Notes: a model not told the origin generated them from the sequence alone. A stretch of 24,863 nucleotides of DNA from Elysia marginata (GCA_019649035.1 BMAT01003644.1:169667-194529), one strand, 5' to 3'. Shown: positions 1 to 9,572, counted from the stretch's first letter. Program-made: numbers and translations.

Positions 1-979
1 TGACACTGTCAAACGCCTTGCTGTAATCTATAAAGGTGATATATCCTCCTTCATTTCCATCTCTTATTTTTTCTATTATGATCTGTAAGACAAAGAGCAT
101 ATCTGTTGTGCCTCTATTTGCTCTATAACCTGCTTGACAGTCTGAAAGTTCCTCTTCTACTTTACATTTCATTCTATTAAGTATGGTGATGAGTAGGATC
201 TTACTGGCATGACTGATATTGATAAGGGCAATTGTTCTGTAGTTTCCACATTCTTGTAGAGCATCACAAGTTCTTGCAGCTTCCAGTCCTCTGGCCATTC
301 CTGTTGTTTCCAGATTTGACAGCATAGGTTGTGAAGTGCCTTGATTCCCATTTCTCCTGAGTTCTTTATTATTTCAGCTGGTATGTTGTCAAGCCCTGGT
401 GATTTTCCTGCCTTGAGATCTTTTATGGCTGCCTCCACTTCAGATGTTAGTGGCTCTGGCTCCACGTCTTGTTGGGCGACTTTGTATGCATCTTTTGTTT
501 CCTTTTTGTTTGGGTATCCAAAAAGATGTGTGTCATAACTATTCCATCGTTTCAGGACTTCGTCAGGCTCAGTAAGTGCCTGTCCATTTACATCATTTAT
601 GCAGATGTTTTTTGATGAAAACTTTTTTGATTGCATTGACTTAACTTGGTCAAACAGTTCTTTGGATTTTCTCTTTTCATTCCATTTGTTTATTTTTGCA
701 CATTCTTGTTCAAGCCAGCTCTTCTTGTCTCTTCTGAGTTTCACTTGGATCTCTTTCTTTAACATTATGTATTTTTCTTTGTTTCCGTTTTTTCGTGCTT
801 TGCTCTTTTGCTTTGCTAGTTCTATGACTTCCTCACTTATATATGGTTTTGCTGGTTTTTTCCTTCTTTTCCCTAAGTTTTTTTCAGCAACCTCTGTGAA
901 ACACTTCTTTATTTCTTCTTATAGTTCGTTAGGGGTTTTTTCTTTTATGCTCCAGTCTTGCAGCAAGGGTTCAAATCTT
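1..979 (-). pseudogene. RTE LINE linker and N-terminal reverse transcriptase (partial, frameshifted)
   Basis: After the endonuclease, a lysine-rich linker continues past a frameshift in a 10-T run (978-987) and an in-frame TAA near 920. The frame from 765 to about 240 then carries the RT fingers: VLKRWNSYDTHLFG, AGKSPGLDNIPAEIIKN, WPEDWKLQELVMLYKN. After another shift near 240 it reads NYRTIALI, then CQAGYRANRGTTD, and finally motif A, FIDYSKAFDSV, at 3-35. The palm motif C (YADD type) and thumb lie outside the window. The domain copies element RNA into DNA at the nick. Homopolymer position of some breaks means sequencing error cannot be excluded for those, but the TAA and the multiple shifts argue for a dead copy. 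Confidence 0.9.
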
Positions 980-2179
980 TTTTTTTTATTTCGATTTGAA
1001 ATTGGTTTCTTATCTTCAGATCTTTCAGTTTATCAGTGTCAAATCTAGCAGATTGTTTCAGTTTTACTATTTTGTATGCTTTTAGGCATATTTTGGCCGC
1101 CACAAGGATGTGGTCAGTCTCACAGTCGGCACCAGGTCTCGACTTTGAATTTAGAACAGTTGTTTTCCATTCATTTGTAATCAAAATGTAGTCAATTTGA
1201 TTTCTTGCTGTCTCCTGGTTGTATCCATGTATACCTGCGTCTGAGATGTTGCTTGAAACAGGTGTTTGTGATCGTCGTTCCATTTGCTTGGCAGAAACAT
1301 GCTAACATTTCCCCTCTTTCATTTCGTTCTCCTAGCCCAAAAGGGCCTATTCCGCTTTCATGTTCAAGTCCTTCACCAACTTTTGCGTTAAAGTCACCCA
1401 TGATGATGCAAACTTCTCTTTTGGGCATCTTGTCTTTGATGGCTTGTAAGTCAGAATAAAATTTTTCGGCTTCTTCTTGAGTGCTTGCAGATGTTGGGGC
1501 ATACACTTGAATAATATTGAGGGCAGCAGGTTTTGTGTTTAGTTTGACAGTTAATATGCGATCACTGACAGGGTTGTAGCTTTTCATGCATCCTGCATGC
1601 GTTTTGTCTAAAACGATGGCTACTCCACTCTCACCACCCTTTTCTTTCCCACTATGGATGGTGGTGCGCTCACCTGAACTAAAATGTCCCTCACCACTCC
1701 ACCTTGTTTTGCACAGACCTGTGATATTCATATTGCATTCTGTAAGCTCATCCTACGTATGTTAGCGTTCTAACATTCCATGTTCCAATGTTGATCAGTT
1801 TGCGTTTTTTCTCCTTTCGTTTCTTATTAAAAGAGGAGCCTTGACAGTTGCTTTGTCCGCGCCCACATTCAGGCATGTTGCCGTCATCAGGGTCGTTTCC
1901 TCTGCGACTGGATTCTCCCTCCCCAGTCACCTTGTTATAGTTAAGCTCTCCCTCGGGGGTCTCAGTGGGAGCAGGACTATCACTTCTTTCTTTATTGTTT
2001 GTCTTCATGTTCAGTTTATGGCAAAGTGCTGGCCAGTGGGTTGCCTTTTCCTTCTGGCGACGCAGTGCACTTACAGTGCGGGTGTCCTGACCATTGTCTC
2101 TAATAAGAGATCCTCTGCTCACGACAGTGAAGAAAAGAAGTCGATTGTAGAAGTCTCTTCTGTCGCCCTCTTCCTTCAT
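980..2179 (-). pseudogene. RTE LINE leader plus AP endonuclease domain (frameshifted)
   Basis: Read on the minus strand, 2179-1748 encodes a hydrophilic, probably disordered leader ending in GTWNVRTL, the start of the endonuclease fold. The domain resumes in another frame at about 1740 and continues to about 1195, with ITGLCKTRWSGEGHF, YAPTSAS and the catalytic-type MGDFNAKVG. A third frame from about 1205 carries NQIDYIL and the terminal ETDHILVAAK, which supplies the family's SDH/TDH catalytic histidine. This enzyme nicks target DNA to prime reverse transcription. At least two frameshifts make it non-functional. The order and spacing are those of an intact RTE endonuclease, so the breaks are recent point indels rather than rearrangements. 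Confidence 0.9.
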
Positions 2180-2358
2180 CCACCCCCTGCTTTCTGAGGT
2201 TTTGGTATGGTAGGAGTTTTAAGGCGCTCCTTGCTCGCCCTGACAGTACTTTTCATAGGGTTGTTGAGAGATCTTAACGCTGTTTATTTTGGTAAATTTG
2301 AAGTGGTATATATACAAATTGTGTCCGTCTTGGTCTGAGAGTTGCTTAGATCATTATT

Positions 2359-2665
2359 ATGGAACATGGACAAAAACGCAAGCACAAAAGCCTGGTATGG
2401 GAATTTTTTTTAATAAAGTAGTGTAAAATGTAAAATAGGTAAAGAAGCCAACCGTTTTTTTAGTACCAGTAGCACATCAGATATGTCTAAGCACTTAGAG
2501 AAAAAGTGTGCTGTTGTATACACACAGGCAGTTGCTTATATGGCCAAGGAAAATGAGGCTGTAACTGTTGCCCTTCGACCCCAAACATCGCCCAGCCTTG
2601 TCCAGCCAACCGTTGCCTAGATGTATGAAAAGAACGGGCCTTACATCATTGGTAACCTTTTCTCT
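2359..2665 (+). pseudogene. hAT transposase N-terminus with BED-type zinc finger (remnant)
   Basis: From an ATG at 2359 the plus strand reads MEHGQKRKHKSLVWEFF, and after a shift near 2410 it reads VKCKIGKEANRFFSTSS, then MSKHLEKKCAV, then a region ending at a TAG and MYEKNGPYI. This is the layout of a BED finger (xVWxFF, CxxC, HLxxxH) followed by the start of a hAT or ZBED transposase, where a phrase like MYEKxxPY is usual. Two of the four zinc ligands are lost: the second Cys of CxxC is Gly and the last His is Cys. With a frameshift and a stop as well, it cannot work as a DNA-binding domain. No downstream transposase core or terminal inverted repeats were seen. It lies in the intron just before a PARL exon. 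Confidence 0.72.
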
Positions 2666-2739
2666 TCAAAATGTTTTATAAAATGGTGCTATGTTTCTGT
2701 ACTTGTTTTGTGAATGCCACCCTTTTTCTTATTTTTCAG

Positions 2740-2837
2740 GGAATGAAATGCATTATAGCATTTGATTTGGTGGGGTTGATTTTAGGTTGGAAGTTCTTGG
2801 ATCATGCCGGACATTTGGGCGGAATGTTGTTTGGACT
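2740..2837 (+). CDS. PARL: PARL rhomboid protease, penultimate exon
   Basis: This 98-nt coding exon has a pyrimidine-rich acceptor ending in TTTTTCAG (AG at 2738-2739) and a consensus donor GTAAGT starting at 2838. It starts in phase 0 and ends after two bases of a codon. It encodes GMKCIIAFDLVGLILG followed by WKFLDHAGHLGGMLFGL. That matches the last transmembrane helix of mitochondrial PARL (presenilin-associated rhomboid-like), where the histidine in DHAxHLGG is the catalytic partner of the Ser in the GxSG motif of an earlier helix. PARL cleaves proteins such as PINK1 and PGAM5 within the inner mitochondrial membrane in animals studied. Earlier exons lie outside the window to the left. The exon is intact, and splice phase and motif agree with the final exon at 9008. 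Confidence 0.93.
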
Positions 2838-3489
2838 GTAAGTATCAGTTTGAAGCGTAATTTTCTTTTTACTTGAGTTCAATCTCAAACGATTCACAAT
2901 GTAGGACTTCTTAAATATTACAAGTTACAGAATTAGGATTGCAGAAAATGGCAGAAATGATTTATAATCATGAAGTGGTTCAGTTATTTAACCCCTCTGT
3001 GACCTATAACCTACGCTGTATGTCCTATTTGTGTATTTATTTAGTGCCCAATCCCCAAATGGGCTCTAGGTGATATTCAAATTTTTTATAGGCATTGCAT
3101 GGAAGGCTCTTGCTCCTGTTCTTGGCTTAACAATTGGAATTTTGAAAAGATTCATGTTAGTTGATCTCATTCGCCTGAATGGGGTGTGTCGTATAATGAG
3201 ATCTTTAAGGCATTGAGGTGCCTTATTATTTACCAGCCTAAATTTTATAATCTATTCTATATTTTACAGGCAGGCAATGAAGGGATTTAAATTTGGGATA
3301 ACATGTTCTCTTTGGGGTTTTCTTAGTATCAGCCTTGCTGCCCTGTTTTGAAAACATTGCGGTTAATTAATAGATTCTATATTTAAGCCAGCATTGGTTC
3401 ATTTTTGCTTAAAGCCTACTTCTCTCCATTTCTAATTTGAATAGACTTCTTTCCAGAAAATTTGAAATTTGGGCAATGCATTCTAATTC
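2838..3489. other. Intronic stretch without recognised feature
   Basis: No coding similarity, tRNA-like box or repeat hallmark was found on either strand. A short open phrase near 3275-3350 encodes a hydrophobic 24-residue peptide (MKGFKFGITC...), but it has no supporting signals and is taken as chance. Confidence 0.5.
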
Positions 3490-3510
3490 ACTACACATTT
3501 GTTTCTATAA

Positions 3511-4560
3511 ATGATTTACTTGGTGAACCATAGGCAGTTTGTTATCAAAGTAAACTCCCAGGTTATTGGCCTTTTCACTAAAAGTAACAGACTCATACAG
3601 TCCAATTTTTATGTCAGAAATGTTACTGTAGTCATGTCTTTTACTTATATTACAAAAAAGTACCTTTGTCTTGTCTTCATTCATTTTTTCTTGTTATCAA
3701 TCATCCATTTCTGAACATCTTCAATGCGTGCAATCATTCTGCCAACCAAGCCTGTCACATCTGGTCTGGGGCATGACAAATACAATTGCACGTCGTCTGG
3801 ATATGCATTAACCCTCTCAGCTCTCTGCCCCTGCAGCTGACAACCCCTCCCACCTGGGCTCCTGAACAAAACAACTGAATTTGTAGAAACTGAATGCCTT
3901 CACTTACTTCTTCAGGAATGTTTACACTTCCAATCCTTAGAAACACAGTAAAGCTAGATGCTGGCTTAGTAAAGGTCTTTGCCTTTACCGGGAATCCAGT
4001 AGTGAGAAGTTTAACCTATTCCCGGTATAGCGGGTATCCGGTTTGTCGGGGTCAAAACTGGTATTATGAGATCTCACAACATATCCTACAGGCTTTGTGT
4101 ACATAGTATTATGGTGTAATAAAAGCGGTCCAGGAGAACTTAATGATCAATTGTATCGAAAGTGGCACTAAGATCCAGAAGGGCCAAAATAGATATGTAC
4201 TTTGTCCACATCAGCCTCAGTCAACAGGTCATTTTGGATTTTCAAAAGAGCAATTTCTGTATAATGGGATTTCCTGTAAGCTGGCTGGCACACTTCAACC
4301 AAATTGTTTTGAGAAAGATGTTTAATTTGGTCTAAAGCTTTTTTTTTTGTTAGAAACTGGGCAGAAATTCTTCTAGAGGTCATAAAATGACAAGTGTGAT
4401 ATTTTTTAGCAGCGGGGTTACTAAAGCAATGCATGCTTGTAACCCTCAGGTATAGATCCTGACTCCACTGATTTATTCTTGATGGAATTGATGACGTGAA
4501 TAAGGCTATCAATGTGTCTGACAAGAAACGGGTCAAGACTGCATGATTTTGGTGGTGTTT
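3511..4560 (-). pseudogene. CR1/L2-like LINE reverse transcriptase remnant
   Basis: On the minus strand the fingers are seen as ALVTPLLKN and CPVSN near 4440-4350. They continue as LSQNNLVEVCQPAYRKSHYT at 4310-4250, then palm motif A, LLDLSATFDTIDH, at about 4180-4143 after a frameshift. Roughly 330 bp follow that do not read as the usual GVPQGSVLGP motif B region. Motif C then appears as AYPDDVQLY at about 3815-3790, with Pro in place of the usual Ala of YADD. The thumb reads WMIDNKKK, a one-base shift in a run of A, then MNEDKTKVLF and LGVYFDNKLPM, ending at a TAG at 3511. Both Asp pairs are present, but the frame is broken at least three times. Confidence 0.87.
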
Positions 4561-4949
4561 CAAGAGTAACTTCTTAAAGAGTATCAGCAGAAGCTAGATC
4601 AAAGCCAGAGGGGGTGGAGATAAAGTATCTAAGTAAGATGTAATTTGAGATATAATGTCTTTAAATATTGAGCTGAATTTCTTAGCTAATTTATTAAAGG
4701 GAATTGTCCTGAATTAACAATGCTATACAGTTCTCTACATATGAACACTGGTCAGTTTCATGTATATAATATGCTCGTTTTGGGGCTTTCACAAAGAATT
4801 GTCTCAGCACTTTGTCGTAGGTCACTAGCCAACTAATCATGATCAATGGCTTTCATGTTCCTGGATGTTTGCTGATGCTTGTGGTTTTCAGATAGTTGAC
4901 TTTGACATCAAATGTGATGCGAAATGATCAGAGAGAGCTTTGTCATCTA

Positions 4950-5560
4950 TTGTGATGTTCTAAAGGGGCGGTGGGTCACTGACAACCATCCAGTCCAAAA
5001 TATGATAACATTTTTGTGTTGGTTTATCAGCAAGTTGGTACAGCATTCTGGTCTTTAAAATCTGTGATATAGTGCATGCATTTTTTACATTGGAATGTTC
5101 TATCTCGTCGTGATGAATGTTGAGGTCTCTTAGCAAAATAGACACAGTTTTAGCTTTGATATAACTATCTGATAGATCCTGAAATTTTACATAGAAATCT
5201 TACAATTTTAATTTGTTATTCTTGCTTGGTGGGGGGCAATAACAACAGAAATGTCAAACATTGGTCTTTAAGTTTAACTTGAATCTTAGTCTCAAGGCAC
5301 TCTTACGTAAAGATTTGTAAATCACACAGACTCCACCTCCACCTCCTGTTGGTCTTGGGAAGGTCTCTCCACCATAGCTATAGAGTTTTAAGCTATTGAA
5401 TATTTTCTCATATCCTTTAGGATATAATCAAGTAAAAAAATTAAATCAGGGCCCATCTCTTGAATTAAATCACACATGAACATAGGGTATTCTAACAAGC
5501 ATGGTAATTGAGGGTTATTTGCTCCTGGTGGAAAAAGCCATGGCCAGTTCTCTTGCGGGC
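4950..5560 (-). pseudogene. CR1/L2-like LINE AP endonuclease remnant
   Basis: Minus-strand translation gives NNPQLPCLLEYPMF and DLIQEMGPDLIFLLD near 5515-5440, the N-terminal sheet of the endonuclease (normally DLIxExxPDLLxLTET). PRPTGGGGGVCVIYKSL at about 5365-5310 matches the Gly-rich strand before VxVIY. At 5145-4960 it reads RDLNIHHDE, KNACTISQIL and KPTQKCYHILDWMV, the equivalent of GDFNIHxD and PTHxxGHxLDLV. The Gly of GD(F/L)N is changed to Arg and the metal-binding Glu of the TET motif is lost. Frame changes between blocks confirm that it is inactive. Confidence 0.85.
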
Positions 5561-6149
5561 GAGACGTAGCTGGTAGATACAGTAGTAATGTACCTTCTCT
5601 CTGGTGCGACTGTAATCAGTAATCTGTGCAAGGGCAATTAAAAGGTAAACTGAAATGCAAGAGCATCCACAACATATCCTATATTAAAAAAAAAAATAAG
5701 AGAATTTTTTTTTTCAAACCGCTGCCTGTTAGGAAATGGCTAAAACCCCTCGATTTAGTTGTGATAGGTATTGTAGGGTAATGCACCAAAATCTGATCTT
5801 TTTGGACAAAATCATGTAGGAATTTTTGTTGTTGTTTTTGAGTTTTTTTGCTATATATGCTAACTAACGGGTGACACACTATGCGGCTACACCAGTAAGG
5901 TCTAGCCCACAAGAGAACTGGCTAGGAGCAATTTATTGACTTAAATTAGCTCAAAAGGACTACACTAGGGAGCTCGGTTTTTGCAGACGTCCAAGAGAAC
6001 CATGACATCATATCTCATTCAGCTCCTAGACAAGTAGATCTATCCCTCAGCTGCTCAGTCTGAATAATATTGCAGTAGAACAGTTACTAATTTATTCTTA
6101 GCTCTTTTAAATCCACATACCAGCATAAACTAAAATCCTGCTATCGATT
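5561..6149. other. Intronic stretch without recognised feature
   Basis: It is AT-rich, with A- and T-runs near 5680-5720. No protein similarity was found. The 13-mer GCTGCCTGTTAGG near 5712 recurs near 6668 at the edge of the SINE, which hints at shared repeat origin, but the match does not extend. Confidence 0.4.
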
Positions 6150-6154
6150 CTATA

Positions 6155-6240
6155 TCTAGATAAATAAAGAGCGTTTTTATATAGCGCTTATCAACTAATG
6201 TGCCTAGATCCACCTAGTACTTTGGTGGATAGAGGCTAGA
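6155..6240 (-). repeat. Possible LINE/SINE 3'-end relic (TTTATATAGCGC)
   Basis: AAATAAAGAGCG precedes TTTATATAGCGC at about 6175-6187. The same word follows an AAT-type tail at 15110 and, with changes, at 9618 and 21306. On the minus strand it reads GCGCTATATAAA running into a T-rich tail, which is how the 3' end of the LINE at 15110-15975 looks. Only about 85 bp is recognisable. Confidence 0.4.
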
Positions 6241-6254
6241 TCTAGATAGAGAAA

Positions 6255-7160
6255 GATAGATAGAAGAAGAGAGAGAGAGAGATGTGAATTATGGTGGTTG
6301 TAGGAAGAGAAGGCGACTGGCGTTGATAAGAAACTAAAAGACAGGATATTAGACGCGCAGAATGTAGATCTAAGCTTATGGAAAGAAGCCAAATAACGGA
6401 CAATTTAATTTGAAGCAAGATGCAAACTGTGTGGCTTAGACATTACTATAAATTTATAGGCAGCTTGGGTGAACGACTGCACCGCAAGTCAAGTAGATCT
6501 AGAAATGTAGATCTATCTACTAGAGCCTACCCCTCGGCGCTTCAAATAATAGCCTAATTGTTATTTTAAGAGAAAGAGAGGTAGATCTCAAGACTTTACG
6601 TATTTCCCCCAGCAGGCCAATTCACACCAAAGCAAAATCAACTCATATTTCAGAGCATTACAGCTCGGCTGCCTGTTAGGCGCTTAAATACTAACATACA
6701 ATGTTCAAGCACTGCCTGTAGTCAGTTACCCATTTTACAAGTGGGTAGACTAAGGAAAATGTGGATAATTGTTTACCTAAGGCAGGTACAACATGTGTTG
6801 TGGTTGGGAATCAAACCCGCGACCACTGGATTATAAGTCCGACGCGCTAACCACTGAGCCAGATATAGAGAGAGAAGACAAGGACTGTGATAAAAAGGAG
6901 GATGAAAGGGTTATTGGGAGATAAGAAAGTGAAGGTGTTGACACCTTGGCAGAAAACAGAATATTAGCTGCAGACGCACAGAAGGTTAACTCATGGTTTA
7001 GGGCTAAACAGAGATGTAAAGACATACCGAGAGAGAGATGCCGTATATGTGAACTCTGATAAAGAGGTGGATAAAACAGGGAGATACAAAACAAAGAGAA
7101 GGCGTTGAGAGGAATCTCAAAAACAGAAGATAGACACGCAGAAGGTATGCATGTGGAAAG
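6255..7160. repeat. Three diverged copies of a purine-rich unit
   Basis: A word close to AGACGCGCAGAAGGT recurs at 6351-6365, 6972-6986 and 7132-7146. Each copy is preceded by GATA- and GAGA-rich sequence with AAAACAGaATATTAG-like text, and two are followed by a GGAAAGAAG word. Copies 2 and 3 are 160 bp apart. Copy 1 is 621 bp from copy 2, with the SINE at 6665-6866 between them. This looks like an old tandem array split by a SINE insertion. No coding function is suggested; the long minus-strand reading frame across 6831-7229 is a by-product of the purine bias. Confidence 0.55.
6665..6866 (-). mobile_element. tRNA-derived SINE (anticodon-loop TAT type), partial 3' end
   Basis: On the minus strand a tRNA-like head begins at about 6862 with box A TGGCTCAGTGG. 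It has an anticodon-like loop CTTATAA and box B GGTTTGATTCC, but the stems are imperfect, so it is not a working tRNA gene. The body continues leftward through a conserved-looking segment (CCCATTTTACAAGTGGGTAG on the plus strand at 6731-6750). It ends near GCGCTTAAATACTAACATAC at about 6682-6701, which resembles the LINE-like SINE tail region. RNA polymerase III would transcribe it and a LINE partner would mobilise it. The terminal microsatellite tail and a target-site duplication were not found. Confidence 0.75.
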
Positions 7161-7584
7161 AAGACAAAGCCAATGTAGATAATGGGGACAAAAAGAAAAC
7201 ACGGGAACTTTTTCATTGGAGGTTAGCACATTCTTAAAATGTTAAAATCTTTACTTAACTCTATAACAATCGCCGGAGGCTGTCAACGTCCGGTGCACCA
7301 TTTTATATCCATGGATGGACACTGCCAGCGTCCGATGTATAGTCATAACTAAGAAGGGGAGAAAGACGATGTAAGTATAAAACTATGAAATAGTTCGACC
7401 CCGGATATTGATTATAGTAGATTGAGCTTCCAAGAGAAGATATATAACTCTTTTAGCGATATTTGCAGAGACATAGAAGTTACAACCGCACATGTAGATC
7501 TAGGCTAGGTCTAGACCTACGCGCACAAGTATGAGATAATTACATGGTTAAAGAGTGAAACCAATTCCATTATTTTTACTGAAA

Positions 7585-7601
7585 CCCGCGAATTTCGCGG
7601 G
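7585..7601. repeat. GC-rich perfect inverted repeat CCCGCGAA-T-TTCGCGGG
   Basis: Eight-base arms (7585-7592 and 7594-7601) are separated by a single T in an AT-rich intron. Each arm contains a TTCGCGGG word resembling an E2F half-site. Function is unknown. Confidence 0.6.
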
Positions 7602-8186
7602 CATGTTACTAGTAATTATGCATGTAATTTCTGTAGTCTGTTACCAGGGCTCTGCACAAGTCTTATATAAAACTAATGTATTACTTTAAATACTAAATTT
7701 TGACCTTAAGTTTAACAAGAGCTAGAGATACAACAATACAAACTGAAAAGAAGATAGAAAACAAAGCCATTGACCTAGATATCCATAGGCTATGTAGATC
7801 TTATGTTATTTTTTTAGTCTTTGTTGACCAATACAAGACAATTACATCTACTCATCTATATCTAGTTATTCTTGATTTAGTTTTATTGCCTTGCTAGGTA
7901 GATTTGTCCATAATAGGTGTTATGAGGTTATAATAGATTCATCAGTCTAGTCGTTTATTAGACTTTAAAAATAAATCTTTATAAAATTTGGCGCAAAAAA
8001 AAAACCTTTTCTCATATTTGGAGTAAAAAAAACTGCCTTCTGCGAGATTTGATCACCCGCCTCTATGATACAAGTGGAAAATCTGGGCGCATCACATGGC
8101 ATTTCCGTCAATTGTATTTTGATAATCCTGTATACAGTTTCCATTTTATTGTGACTTCAAATCAACTTGTTTGGGTTTTCTTCCTT

Positions 8187-8220
8187 TTGGAGCACATAAA
8201 GATTTTTTATTGTGCTCCAA
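8187..8220. repeat. Hairpin with 14-bp stem and one bulge
   Basis: TTGGAGCACATAAA (8187-8200) pairs with TTTATTGTGCTCCAA (8206-8220) across a 5-nt loop, with one unpaired A. It lies in the PARL intron. No flanking duplication is seen. Confidence 0.6.
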
Positions 8221-9007
8221 TGGGTTTTGTTGTTGTTGTTGAAATAAAGAGAAGGAATTTTCAAAATATTTAGAGGGTAGAAGGCATTGAGAGTAGCCAT
8301 GTTTTAATGCATTAAAATTTACTATGCATTTTTATGAATTTATATCTATTTACACTGTCACAGTAGTTCTAATCTGCAGTAGACCTGGGCCCAAATCTAG
8401 CTAGATCTATCAATCTATTAGTATAAAGAACCCGCTTTGGTGTGCTAGACAGGCAAAACAGCCTCTGTTATAATCTTAGTTTTAGAGCATTAGATTAGTA
8501 ATACAAATCTACAAAATTCTGAGACTGTTTATATCATTGTGGAACCAAGTTTCCACTGATGACAAATGTAACAGGCGATAAATTTTCTTTTCAAAAGGAT
8601 TTCATTTGACTTAGCACACGTGGGTAAGGGGTGTAGAACTTAAAGAATAGTTCATCTTTAAGTATGTAAACAGAATTTGCTTTATACAAATACCAATGGT
8701 GATTATTATTTTAAGATCAGATTCCCCAGTTGTTAGATTTTCTATAGGATATCAACAGAGGCTGCCTGACCGGAACTAGCCTGCCATTTTCAAACAAAAC
8801 ACAAATTTATCTCCAATTCCGTTTCGGTGATGAGAATACCCTACAGTGAAAGCACTTGGTATTTAATATTCTGTGCATAAAGTTAATGTAAAATTTTTCA
8901 ATAACTAAAAAAAAATAAACGGTTTGGGCCAAAATTAATGTGAAAAGGTGTTTGACCTTTGTTTAATCATCACATCCTTGTAATAATGCTTTTTTTTCAC
9001 CTTTCAG

Positions 9008-9095
9008 ATTGTATACCAAATATGGAAGCCAATATGTTTGGGGAAATAGGGAGAAGATAATGAAATGGTGGCACAGCATTCGTGGGAAGCCTTGA
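9008..9095 (+). CDS. PARL: PARL rhomboid protease, final coding exon
   Basis: The exon follows a pyrimidine tract and CTTTCAG (AG at 9006-9007). Its first base completes the codon left open at 2837, then it reads LYTKYGSQYVWGNREK and IMKWWHSIRGKP before TGA at 9093-9095. The human protein has the same tail pattern after the last rhomboid helix (Y-x-x-YGHELIWKNRE...W), so this is the short soluble C-terminus facing away from the catalytic helix bundle. It carries no catalytic residue. It ends a little sooner than the mammalian tail, as expected for a poorly conserved extremity. The intron before it is 6.17 kb and repeat-rich. Confidence 0.92.
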
Positions 9096-9560
9096 CCCTA
9101 AACAGACATGTATTCCCTAAGTAGAATGTTACCTTATTATTTGTATTGTATACAGCTACTCATATAGCAGTAATCTAATTTGCATGGGTGCCAAGTAACA
9201 CTGAAAACATTGTTTTCAATTTTCAAACGAAATGTAGTAAAAACTTCAAAATCAGTATGTTCTTGTTAATTTTTGAGCGGATTAAAAAAAAAAATAGTTG
9301 TGACATACTAAGTGTAAAAGGAACCTAAAATGCAGTCTGGAAAGTTGAATAATTTGACCCCACAAGGTTACAGGCTGTTTAATAAATGTTTGCTAAGATT
9401 GAGAATAAATGACTAAAATCAATTTATAACATCCAGGAAAAAAAAATAATTCTATTTATTGACATGCAATTTTTGTAACTTTGTAAATCCCATGAATTTA
9501 ATAGTCCATGAACATCAGGCTATCTTGTGAGATAGAAATAAAGGAAAAATCTGGCACTTG
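9096..9560 (+). other. PARL: PARL 3' UTR with candidate poly(A) signals
   Basis: AATAAA hexamers occur at 9381-9386, 9404-9409 and 9537-9542 downstream of the stop codon, in otherwise featureless AT-rich sequence. The pair at 9381/9404 is the likeliest 3' end. A further AATAAA at 11199-11204 followed by a GT-rich stretch could serve a longer isoform. The choice cannot be made from sequence alone. Confidence 0.5.
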
Positions 9561-9569
9561 GTCTGCATG

Positions 9570-9572
<3 letters not shown>

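Larger units (their letters stand above)
1..2290 (-). mobile_element. RTE-type (BovB-like) LINE, 3' part beyond the window edge, inactivated
   Basis: A non-LTR retrotransposon runs leftward from a 5' end near 2200-2290 to the window edge, where it is cut in the middle of the reverse transcriptase. Conceptual translation of the minus strand gives, in order, a charged N-terminal leader, an apurinic-type endonuclease and the first half of an RT. The wording (GTWNVRTL, ITGLCKTRW, MGDFNAKVG, NQIDYIL, SPGLDNIPAEII, FIDYSKAFDSV) matches the RTE clade, the family often mis-annotated as craniofacial development protein 2-like. The reading frame is broken several times: small indels near 1740, 1200, 980 and 240, and a TAA near 920. 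Most blocks are otherwise well preserved, so the copy is not very old. The 5' boundary is uncertain. It lies antisense in an upstream intron of PARL. Confidence 0.94.
3490..5560 (-). mobile_element. CR1/L2-like (Jockey superfamily) LINE, heavily decayed
   Basis: The minus strand carries the ordered debris of a LINE ORF2: AP endonuclease (about 5560-4960), linker (about 4700-4580) and RT (about 4450-3511). Recognisable phrases include DLIQEMGPDLIF, PRPTGGGGGVCVIYKS, RDLNIHHDE, AYRKSHYTEIALL, LLDLSATFDTIDH, AYPDDVQLYLS and NNLGVYFDNKLPM. They are spread over all three frames with many stops, so this is an old copy. The 3' end after the RT thumb is missing: similarity stops near 3490, where related elements continue for about 150 residues. 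Its clade cannot be settled by eye between CR1, L2 and Crack-type elements. It sits antisense inside the PARL intron. Confidence 0.9.
2838..9007 (+). other. PARL last intron (GT-AG, 6.2 kb), repeat-filled
   Basis: The intron is bounded by GTAAGT at 2838 and CTTTCAG ending at 9007. The codon split across the two sides is restored in frame, which supports the pairing. It contains the antisense CR1/L2-like LINE (about 3490-5560), a SINE (about 6665-6866) and purine-rich degenerate repeats (6255-7160). There are also TAGATC-rich stretches and two small inverted repeats. No extra exon with rhomboid similarity was seen inside it. Confidence 0.85.
7161..9007. other. Intronic stretch, mostly unassigned
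   Basis: It contains two faint copies of a GTCCGRTG-containing word near 7278 and 7320, a GC-rich palindrome at 7585-7601, several TAGATC words, and a 34-nt hairpin at 8187-8220. No protein similarity was found on either strand. Confidence 0.4.

Noticed and set aside
3269-3350. Possible extra exon with hydrophobic peptide
   Set aside because: It follows an ACAG acceptor-like word but has no donor, no similarity to rhomboids, and the PARL phases already join without it.
6800-6862. tRNA gene (minus strand, TAT anticodon-like)
   Set aside because: Boxes A and B are good but the acceptor and T stems do not pair and a SINE body follows.
6831-7229. 132-codon minus-strand Ser/Leu-rich frame
   Set aside because: It results from purine-rich repeats and overlaps a SINE head.
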